Shown here: positions 1-9,040 of the stretch, one piece after another
Layout of the letters: each line of letters starts with the position of its first letter
Position numbering within the stretch: the stretch's first letter is position 1
Assembly: GCF_002078875.1 (NCBI RefSeq)
Contig: NC_034412.1
Location: forward strand, 30,676,335 to 30,740,334
Direction of reading: 5' to 3'
Length of the DNA stretch: 64,000 bases
Origin: Numida meleagris
Taxonomy: Eukaryota > Chordata > Aves > Galliformes > Numididae
Position numbers and translations under genes: made by a program
The notes under the pieces: generated by a model
Database searches by the model: none
Told to the model about the DNA's origin: nothing
Seen by the model: only the letters and a program-made list of their open reading frames with translations

Positions 1-1
1 T

Positions 2-1597
2 GACATTGCTAATGCCTTCTTTTCCATTCCATTGGCCACAGAATGCAGACCACAGTTTGCTTTCACCTGGAGAGGCGTTCAGTATAGCTGGAACTGTTTG
101 CCCCAGGGGTGGAAACACAGCCCAACTATTCACCATGGGCTGATCCAAACTGCACTGGAACAGGGTGGTGCTCCTGAGCACCTACAGTACATTGATGACA
201 TTGTTGTGTGGGGTGATACAGCAAAGGAAGTTTTCGAGAAAGGAGAGCAAGTAATCCAGATCCTCCTGCAAGCTGGTTTCGCTATTAAGGAAAGTAAAGT
301 GAAAGGGCCTGCACAAGAAATTCAGTTCCTAGGTATTAAGTGGCAGGATGGACGTCGCCACATCCCAACAGGTGTGGTCGACAAAATCACTGCCATGTCT
401 CCGCCCACTAATAAGAAAGAGACGCAATCTTTTCTGGGCGTGGTGGGCTTTTGGAGAATGCACGTTCCAAACTATAGCCTCATTGTGAGCCCCCTTTATC
501 AGGTGACGCAGAAGAAGAATCACTTTATGTGGGGTCCTGAGCAGCAGCAGGCTTTTGAGCAGATTAAACAGGAGATAGCCCGTGCCGTGGCCCTGGGACC
601 AGTATGGACAGGACAGGATGTTAAGAACATCCTCTACACTGCTGCTGGAGAGAAAGGTCCCACTTGGAGTTTGTGGCAAAGAGCCTCAGGAGAGACCCGA
701 GGTCGACCCCTGGGATTCTGGAGTCGAGCCTACAAGGGGTCTGAGGAGCGCTACACTCCAACTGAGAAGGAGATCTTAGCCGCGTATGAGGGGGTTCGAG
801 CTGCTTCCGAAGTAATCGGAACTGAAACGTAGCTCCTCCTAGCACCTCGACTGCCGGTGCTCAACTGGATGTTTAAGGGAAAGGTTCCCTCCACCCATCA
901 TGCTACTGATGCCACTTGGAGTAAGTGGGTTGCATTGATTACGCAACGAGCTCGGATGGGGAACCTTAATCGTCCAGGAATCCTAGAGGTGATCATGGAC
1001 TGGCCTGAAGGTAAAAAGTTTGGAACATCACCAGCAGAGGAGGTATCACGTGCAAAAGAGGCCCCACCATACAGTGAATTACCAGAAAATGAAAAGAAAT
1101 ATGCCCTGTTCACAGATGGATCATGTCGTATTGTAGGGAAGCACTGCAGATGGAAATCTGCTGTGTGGAGCCCTACACGACAAGTTGCAGAGGCCACGGA
1201 AGGAAAAGGGGAATCAAGCCAATTTGCAGAGGTAAAGGCTGTCCAGCTGGCATTAGATGTTGCTGAACGGGAGAGGTGGCCAGTGCTTTATCTCTATACT
1301 GACTCATGGATGGTGGCAAATGCCTTATGGGGATGGTTACAGCAGTGGGAACAAAATAACTGACAGCGAAGGGGTAAACCTATTTGGGCTGCTGAACTGT
1401 GGAAAGACATTGCTGCCCGAATTAAGAATATGGTTGTGAAGGTGCATCATGTAGATGCTCATGTGCCCAAGAGTTTGGCTACTGAAGAACAACAAAATAA
1501 CCAACAGGCAGACCGAACATATAAATTGTCCATGGAGGTCAGCACCTTGCGTTATCTGGGTATCAGACCAGCACTCAGGCCTCTGAATGTGCCATGA
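2..1597 (+). pseudogene. pol: ERVL-type endogenous retrovirus pol (RT-RNase H), degraded
   Basis: The frame is already open at the left edge, so the start lies outside the window. It reads through the RT, connection and RNase H domains in one frame. Visible RT motifs are DIANAFFSIP at the edge, LPQG about 35 codons further on and the catalytic YIDD at 188-199, followed by the LGI and SFLG segments typical of retroviral RT. RNase H shows FTDGSC (1109-1126), the acidic FAEVKA segment, YTDSW (1295-1309) and a late ADR aspartate, so the D-E-D-D residues are present. The frame is broken by TAG at 830-832 and TGA at 1361-1363 and ends at TGA 1595-1597. No frameshift is seen. Integrase should follow but is not recognisable. 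The motif style is ERVL-like (class III); assignment to an avian ERVL family is from recognition. It is non-functional as it stands. A plus-strand ERVL-type LTR at 4495-4904 may belong to the same insertion. Confidence 0.88.
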
Positions 1598-2607
1598 TTG
1601 ATGAAAAGCTCTCCTTCAGGACTGCCATCTCTGCTGCCACTTTGTGCATTGAGCCATAAGGTGTGCAGTAAAACTGCACTGGCACAATTCCTGAGAAGAT
1701 GATATCCCAGACTTCAAAGAGGGCAGCTGGAAGTTTTGCCAATTCTTCTGTTCTGTCTTGGGTTTATATGAGTTTTCCAACTGCTTTTTTTTTAATGAAA
1801 CCTTCAACTGTTGTATTTTTTGCTTATTTAGGAATATCTTGTCATTTAAAAAGGCATAGGCTTTCTTTTTTATGAAAAAATGGATGATGTAAACACATGG
1901 AAAATACACTTTCAGAAGACAGTAATTAATTGCTATGCTAGTGTTTTGACTTGAGGAGTCTGACATGACTTTTAAGTACTTCTGCTGGAAAAAGTCTGTG
2001 TCTCTTGAGGGAAAGGGAACAAGGAGGAGGGAGAAAGTGGCTGAACAGAGATTTCTTGCATCTGATTTGTCACCTCTGTCTTTCACGGCAACCATGATAT
2101 ACCTCTTATTTATACCCAGCAGCTAAGAGTAATGAGGCTGCAGCCAACTCACCCCTGTCACCTCTCCCTACTACTTGTGAGTGTGGGTAGAGGTAGTGAC
2201 AAATCAGAGCTACAAGGTTCAATTTCTTATAAGGATTGGCTGAGAAATTCATTGCTTGGTTGCTGAGGAGAAAGAGTTAATGCTGAACCCAAGAAGTATG
2301 GAGCTAAGATATTTAAGGACAAGACCAGCTGCCTAGAATAACTTAGTGACAGGAAATGCTCCAGCACTGACATGAGGTCCAGTCAGGAAAGATTAATATG
2401 TTGGATACTCTTTCTTATGAAGCAGATTAATTTGATTATTTGTGTATTCTGGCACTTCTTAAAAAGCTATCATTGTGTTTCTGTATTTATGAGTTATTCC
2501 AAAGGTAAGAAGTTCAAGTAGGCAGACCACTGCTGGGAGTTTTAAAAATGGTTTGCATGAGTTTTCTGCTAAACTTGGATCTAGAACTCTATCAAAAGAG
2601 ACAGAAA
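1598..2607. other. Unassigned stretch between ERV pol and CR1
   Basis: This stretch has no recognisable gene or repeat. It lies where integrase and downstream ERV sequence would be expected, but I see no integrase zinc-binding or D,D-35-E pattern. A minus-strand open frame of 159 codons (1616-2095) is the longest frame in the window not explained by a transposon. It is lysine- and serine-rich, lacks any motif I know and is probably chance. A 15-base word at 2271-2285 recurs inside the LTR at 4569-4583. Confidence 0.4.
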
Positions 2608-3750
2608 CATAGAACCATAGAATTAGCTAGGTTGGAAAAGACCTACAAGATCAGCCAGTCCAACCATCCACCTACCACCAATAACCCCACTAAACCATGT
2701 CTCTCAATCCTATATCTAAATGTTTCTTGAACACCTCCAGGGACAGTGACTCAACCACCTCCCTGGGCAGCCCATTCCAGTGCCTGACCACTCTTTCAGA
2801 AAAGCAGAATTTCCTAATGTCCAGCCTAAATCTCCCCTGGTGCAACTTGAGGCCATTCCCCCTCGTCCTGTCACTAGTTACAAGAGAGAAGAGGCTGACC
2901 CCCAGCTCACTACAACCTCCCTTCAGGTAGTTACAGAGAGTGATAAGGTCTCCCCTGAGCCTCCTCTTCTCTAGACTGAACAATCCCAGCTCCCTCAGCC
3001 GCTCCTCATAAGGCCTGTGCTCCAGACCCCTCACCAGTTTTGTCGCCCTCCTCTGAACACGCTCCAGGGCCTCGATGTCTTTCTTGCAGTGAGGGGCCCA
3101 AAACTGGACACAGTACTCGAGGTGGGGCCTCACCAGGGCTGAGTACAGAGGGACAATGACTTCCCTACTCCTACTGGCAACACTGTTTCTGATACAAGCC
3201 AGGATGCCATTGGCCTTCTTGGCCACCTGGGCACACTGCTGGCTCATGCTCAGCTGAGCATCGACCAATACCCCCAGGTCCGTTTCCTCCACACAACTTT
3301 CCAGCCACTCTGCCCCAAGCCTGTAGCGTTGCCTGGGGTTGTTGTGGCCAAAGTGCAGGACCCGGCACTTGGTCTTGTTGAACCTCATCCCATTGGCTTC
3401 AGCCCAGAGAACCAGCCTGTCCAGATCTCTCTGTAGGGCCTCTCTACCCCCAGGCAGATTGACACTTCCTGCCAGCTTGGTGTCATCTGCAAACTTACTG
3501 AGCGTGCTCTCAATGCCCTCATCCAGGTCATCAATAAAGATATTGAAGAGGACAGGCCCCAGCACCAACCCCTGGGGAACACCACTCGTGACCGGTCGCC
3601 AGCTGGATTTAACTCCATTCACCACCACTCTCTGGGCCCGGCCCTCCAGCCAGCTCCTTACCCAGCAAAGAATGTACCTGTCCAAGCCACAGGCTGCCAG
3701 CTTCTCCAGGAGAATACTGTGGGAGACAGTGTCAAAGGCTTTGTCAAGGC
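2608..3750 (-). mobile_element. CR1 LINE, 5'-truncated, minus strand
   Basis: The sense strand is the minus strand. The 3' end lies at 2608 and carries two copies of the CR1 terminal octamer (CATAGAAC and CATAGAAT read on the plus strand, 2608-2623) in place of a poly(A) tail, as expected for CR1. Next comes an 82-base 3' UTR (2608-2689) and then an intact stretch of ORF2. CR1 similarity stops at about 3750, just upstream of the DKAFDTV segment, so this is the usual 5' truncation from incomplete reverse transcription. No target duplication is visible. The copy looks comparatively young because about 350 codons are free of stops. I do not assign a subfamily. Confidence 0.95.
2690..3750 (-). 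pseudogene. CR1 ORF2 C-terminal part (reverse transcriptase)
   Basis: This is the C-terminal half of the CR1 ORF2 polyprotein, whose RT drives target-primed reverse transcription. Visible in order are [16 protein letters not shown] (RT block A region), TSGVPQG (block B), the catalytic FADD at 3482-3493, and then the thumb and C-terminal region with [13 protein letters not shown] and the conserved tail ending LRDMV. The stop is TAG at 2690-2692, the native CR1 C-terminus. The endonuclease domain and the first RT motifs are missing. The open frame runs on upstream to 3922 for about 57 codons of unrelated flanking sequence, so the methionine at 3922 is not a CR1 start. The piece between the lysine-alanine-phenylalanine core and the leucine before it looks two residues shorter than usual. 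The product cannot retrotranspose by itself. Confidence 0.92.
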
Positions 3751-4494
3751 TTTGATAAATGCTATGTTTGTATAAAACACTCCTACATTGCACATCTGCT
3801 GAGGTGATGAGTGTTATAGGAAGAAGAAACTGAGTGACTGGAGTGCTTTTGTCTATATACATTTCTGTTTTCATTTTGATTCCACTTAAACTCACTATAA
3901 GAATTTTATCATAGGAGTACAAAAATTCTTAGTCAGATTTTGTAATTTCTGATACACTGTTACTTCTGGTGTACTGTTCATAGAAGAGTTGCATCTTCCA
4001 GAACTTTGTACTTCACTGACATCTTTAGAGCCAGTGTAGAATAAGGTCATCTTTAAGCCAAGCAGTGCTGCCCATGTATGTAATCTACACTGGAGGAAAA
4101 TCCACTTCTGTAATTTAAGTATGTCCAAGCACAACTTTTTAGGCTGTTTTCAGATTTCATTTTTAAAAACAATTATTTATTTCTAACTAATGCTGCTGAT
4201 GTGATTATTCAACAGCTTTAAAATACCAGAGTCACAAAATACAGTGCTCTGTTAGATATCTACTGTATATATTGACATCTGTGTTTTCATTCAGAGTGAT
4301 TCAGTGATCTCACATTGTAAGAATAACTCTCTGTGTAAGGCTGAGAGAAACTGAAAATACTCCATTTATTTGTAGAAAACTTGTCATTCAGGTTGGCAGA
4401 CTTAATCACCAAGAGAGACTGATACGTAAAAGCTTGGAATATAAACATGGAAAAGGCTACACAGTTCCACAGAAATTCCTGAAATAAGAAAATA
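3751..4494. other. Unassigned AT-rich stretch
   Basis: I see no gene or recognisable element here. It lies between the CR1 truncation point and the diverged ERVL-type LTR, so it could be untranslated or envelope-less 3' sequence of the provirus, or host flank. The first part forms the non-CR1 extension of the CR1 open frame. Confidence 0.5.
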
Positions 4495-4904
4495 AGTACA
4501 TCCCATTGTTTTATGATTTTTTGTTATCGATATTCCATATCATAACATCATGTAAAGCACTGGGAGTTAAAGAGTTAATGCTGCAGTTCTGTGGATCGTC
4601 ATTAGTTCTGGGTATACCTGTCTCAGAAGAGAAGAAGGACTACGTAGCCTGGAGGACTTAGTGTTTCCATTTTCTGTTCAGAAGGAAAGATAAAACTGTC
4701 CATAGGTCACAAGACACTTCTATCTTTCTTCCCCTTCTGCTCATCTCAGCAGTGTCTTGCCTTCAGTATTAGAGTAAGGCCTTTAGATTTTAGACTCTCT
4801 CTCTCATTTTCTTTGATTTATTAGCCTCAATTTTAATTATATTGTATTATATTGTGTAATCTTGCATTCTGATATCTTATTTAGTAAATTAGTTTGTTTC
4901 TCTT
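4495..4904 (+). mobile_element. Diverged ERVL-type LTR, 3'-truncated
   Basis: This stretch aligns by eye with the sense (minus) strand of the LTR at 18604-19121. Shared blocks include the ATTCCATATCATAAC region (about 4531-4545), CTCAGAAGAGAAG (4622-4634), AGAGTAAGGCC (about 4771-4781), the ATTATATTGTATTATA region (about 4836-4852) and AGTAAATTAGTTTGTTTCTC (about 4883-4902). Similarity ends in an A run at 4905, so roughly the last 170 bases of the LTR are absent. The sequence between about 4560 and 4611 is extra relative to the 18.6 kb copy. Orientation matches the pol at the left edge. The 5' boundary is approximate because the terminal TG is mutated. Confidence 0.75.
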
Positions 4905-5079
4905 AAAAAAAAAAATAGAGAGTATAGAGTGATCTGCATACTTGAAATAGTTGACAGCAATACAATACTGGTAAAATTAACATAAGGAAACCTTCACTAT
5001 GTATATAATTATCTATGTAGATGCTACTCGATGAAAGTGTTGGTGAAATGACTTGATGGCAGTATGAATTCAGCACAGG

Positions 5080-5841
5080 AACTTCAGCAGACTGGAGAAA
5101 TGGACCAGTAGGAACCTTGTGAGGTTCAGCAAAGGGAAGTGCATACCCCTAAAGCTGTGGAAGAATTACCTTCTGCAGCAGTGGCTGGCTGGCATGCAGT
5201 TTTTCAAGAAAAGGTCCTGGGTTTCCAAGTGAATTAAAAAATTGAATGTTGGTCAGCAATGTGTTCTTGCAACAAAGAAAGGCAACAATTTCTTAGACTG
5301 CATTAAGAAGAGCATTACTGTCAGATTGAGGGAGATGATCCTTCTCCTCTATTCAGCACAATTGAGACGCATCTTGAGTGCTGGCACCAGTGCCAGAGAG
5401 ATGAAGACATAATGGAGAAAGTCCAGCAAAGGGCAATCAAGAAGTTCAGAGTATTGGAGCACTGGACATGTGAGGAGAGGCTGAGAGCTGGGACTACCAG
5501 CTTGGTGAAGAGAAGGCTTGGTGGGAATCTCATCAAGATTACTCAGTCAGTGGGAGTAAAGAAGATGGAGTCGGACTTGCATCAGTGTATCCAGTGATGT
5601 TACAAGAGGCAGTGGGTGTAGAATAAAGAACAGAAAATCTTGTTTAAACTTAAAATTTTTTGCTGTAAAGGTGGTCAAGCACTGGAGCAAGCTTTACAGC
5701 AAGACTGTGGGATGTCCATCCTTGGAGATACTCAAAACCTGACTAGGCATGATCCTGAGCAACCTTGCTGTAGCTGACCCTGTTTGAACAGAGTGATGGA
5801 GTAGGTCATTTTCCAACCTCAGACACATTGTAATTCTGTGA
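5080..5841 (+). mobile_element. Old CR1 LINE 3' part, plus strand
   Basis: This is an eroded CR1 in the plus direction. Recognisable blocks are GTCAGCAATGTGTTCTTGC (about 5253-5271), the segment corresponding to RT C-terminal SREVILPLYSA (about 5320-5350), and a short open stretch at 5412-5597 with KVQQRAIKKF and EERLR residues like the CR1 [10 protein letters not shown] and EERLREL segments. The copy finishes with the CR1 tail TTCCAACCTCAGACACATTG and an ATTCTGTG octamer ending at about 5841. Several small indels and stops show that it is much older than the copy at 2608-3750. The 5' edge is approximate. Confidence 0.85.
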
Positions 5842-8800
5842 GTTCCAACTTTTAATGCTAATGGTTTAATATGCGTTGTTGAAATTAGTGTTTCTCTATA
5901 TTGGATGATAGTTTGAGTGTAGTTTTTGCCAGAAAGATATGAGTTCAAAATCATGTTATATATCCAGTATGACATGGAAAAGTTTCCATTAAACATTGGA
6001 TTATTTGAGCAGATTCTTGTATGGGAATCTGCATGGGATTGTTTTTAGTTTTAGTTATAGTTACAGTTCAAAAAGCATACTTTATCTTTGGTATATAGAA
6101 AGTTGTTCACGTTTTCTTGCACATTTGCATTCTTCTGTGGGAAAGTATTGTAAGTGGTCTTCAGTTTAGCAAGTCAGGTCAGATTACTGCTGGTGATGAA
6201 ACAGATTTGTAAAGCTGGCCCACTCAGAACGTCTGGGTAGGGGAATGGAATAATTTCTGCTGCTTTTCCAGCCTTATTATACAATTACTTTTCCTTCTGA
6301 GCTGTTTTTGTTAGAAATGGGATTCTTCTTTTTGTGGGCAGAATGATTGAAATGTACTGTTACTGTTTGACTACTGGCCCCGTGAATTTTTAAGAAGTTA
6401 AGCAGAAGGGCACAAATAATACCAAGTCAAAACTTAGTTTGTACATCACAGAGTATTCACAGATAACATTCCCCCTATTTGCTCAGTCCTGATCCAGCTT
6501 CTCTCCCCACTGCTTTGCTATTATCATTTCAAAGGAGAAAAGAACAGAGAGAATTTACAATATGCATTTCTTTTTCACTTTCTCTGTAATAAAATGCAAA
6601 CAACTTTATTTTCCACAAGGCTATTGCTGGCTTGCTTTTAATCAAACAAATATTGTACCCATTAATTATTGTTTGATTTAATTATTAATTGAATGATTGA
6701 GAAATAGTTCTTGGTGGTTCACAAAGATGCCTCTTGAGCTGCCCAACACAGTTATAAATAAAGAAGGATGTGAGAAAGTGGTACTTCAAAAGTTCCATGT
6801 TAATGTTAATATGAAAGAACTCTCCATGAGTTATTTGCATTAACTAAAGATGACCTGAGATCAAAGTCAGAGCCCATTGGAGTTTGAGCTTCCAAGGTAG
6901 CCTAGTTCTGAGATGTCTACTGAAATCTTCCAGAAATGAAACATAAACTACTGTAATGGGCTATCAAAACTGTCAAGCTGGCTCAGCAGAATGAGTGATG
7001 TGTTTAAGTCTGATCATTATCCAAAAGCTCCGTGAAAGTAGAATAGATGCATCCAAATGGCCACAAGCGACTTGTGTGTCCGATTATCAAAAACAAGCTT
7101 AACAAAAACTGTCAAGTGCTGAATTGTGTTTTGGTATCACACTGTAATTTGATAAAATGATTACCCTTAAGGAGAACTTTGTACGTGGATTAATAAACAT
7201 TTTTCCTACTTAGTGATCCAAAGCAGTAATTAGTATCAAAAGTAAGTAATTCTATTTTAGCTCTCTTGCAAAAAATTTAAATGTTACTTTTGTCAACAGT
7301 TCTTCAACAATACTGTAAAGTGTGCTGGCACAAAAGGTGAGGGTTTAACATTAAGCAAAGCTTGATAGGCTGTAAGTACTCACAAAGCTGCTCTTGTGGA
7401 AAATCACTGAATATGTAAAATTAATTAGTATAATTCTGATCAGTGATTCTCAGTAATAGTTTAACTGGAATTAATGATCAGCTGCTTTTTGTATCCTTTA
7501 ATATACACTTCTGACTTCGTGCATTAAAAATACAACTGAAAGTTTTCTTAGGGAGCTGTGCTGCAAGCTCCCATCTCTTTAAAATAATGACAAGACAAGC
7601 TCATGGAGAAGAAATATAATTGAAGTCATGGAAGAAATTCAAGAGGGTAGGCAAAATGAGGATGGCAAAGATTTCTCTTTTCTCTTCCCTTTAAAATCCA
7701 AAGCACTGGGGGTACTGAAGCCAGAGAGCAACCCAAACCTCTTTTTCATTGATAGCAAGTTACCTCTAAAGTGCTCAGCTAAAATTTCTGTTTTCTAGGC
7801 CTCTTGGCCTAGACCTAGACCTCTGAGACTAGTTTTCTGTGTTTTCCAGTTTTAGCACAGAGTAGATTAAACATAGAAATGTGAACCTAAGAAATCACAG
7901 TAAATGTTACTTTCCGCTGTAGGTACTGTGGTCCTATATTGCTAGGTCCACTAATGAGTTTTACAGTAACTTGCCATTTTTCTTGTCACAATTCACAATG
8001 AAGTTGTAGTACAATATGTTTTCATTTTAAGGAAAAAAGATAAGATTTTTATTATTTAAGAAGGAAAAAGTTGTAAGTTAAAAGTGTAAATGTGTATGTC
8101 CTCTAAAAAAATAACAGATTGAGTAAAAAAAATATCTGAAATAAGCTGTTTTAAAATGGTCTTGTGGAGTATTATAACTTTTATGGGGAGTTAATTTTTG
8201 TTGTTTAATGTTTCTAAACATTAAACATGTTTCAGGAAAAGAAATTCAAGATCCAAGGAGGACTTTTGAAACATTCTGACAGACATGATGTTTGTTACAG
8301 AAAGCAATTCAAAAAAGGCAGCTTTTGTGTTTTGATGACACAGTAAGAAGCATTTAAAGAAAGATTTTACAATATGTCTTAAGCAAAAGATGCTTGCCTG
8401 TTTTATTTCATTTCCAATTTAAATTGGATCTTTTGGAAGATAGCCAGGAGGTGGACTGAACACTCCCTGTGAGTCCCTACCAGCTCAGGATATTCTACAA
8501 TTGCATTTGCCAAATTGCATGTCTCACGTTTACTACTGATAATAATTTTGCTTTTAGGAGCTTCACTGCTATTGCAGTGGCTTTCAGTAGATGGCAATTC
8601 ATGTTTTATAGTGCAATGCACATTACATGGATAAATCACACCTTCAGACTTGGGCTTTTTAGTCATGGATTAAGCTAGGCTAAAGGATGGTTAACCTTAT
8701 CAAGAATTTCTAGTATGCTTTGTTATTCAGATCAATCCTTATTTCACTTACTAAAACAAACAGAACTGGGGCATTTTGTGGAAGATATTTCCTAGGACAG

Positions 8801-8992
8801 GTGTTTTTTGTTCTCTGTATGAATTCAGAGTTGCATGGTTATTAATTTTTCCCTTGGAAAAGCTGCCATCAGGAGAAGTGGTTTTTCTTTTCTTTTTCCT
8901 TATATTTTTTAGCAGATCAGACAAAGAAAAAATGCAATTAAAAACAATTTTGCTCCATTGCAGCAAAGGAATATGAACAGAAAACACTTTGA
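5842..8992. other. AT-rich single-copy sequence
   Basis: No gene or transposon is recognised here. Notable within it are a TAATTA-rich patch near 6645-6695 and a small hairpin with arms CTAGGCC/GGCCTAG at 7795-7812. Open frames at 8403-8678 lie on both strands and look like chance. Confidence 0.5.
6640..6695. promoter_or_regulatory. Cluster of TAATTA-type homeodomain-like motifs
   Basis: Several ATTAATTA, TTAATTATT and ATTAATTG words are packed into about 50 bases, next to an ATCAAACAAA word. Such clusters are seen in developmental enhancers but are also common by chance in AT-rich DNA. Regulatory function is inference only. Confidence 0.15.
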
Positions 8993-9040
8993 CAAAACAA
9001 AACAAAACAAAACAAAACAGAACAAAACAACAAAAAAAAA
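8993..9040 (+). repeat. (CAAAA)n simple repeat
   Basis: A pentanucleotide run of about seven CAAAA units, one with an A-to-G change, passes into an A-rich tail. On the minus strand it creates a phenylalanine/cysteine-rich segment inside a 187-codon open frame (8751-9314), which I therefore regard as spurious. Confidence 0.95.

Noticed and set aside
3339..3755. 138-codon plus-strand open frame
   Set aside because: Antisense shadow of the CR1 ORF2 reading frame.
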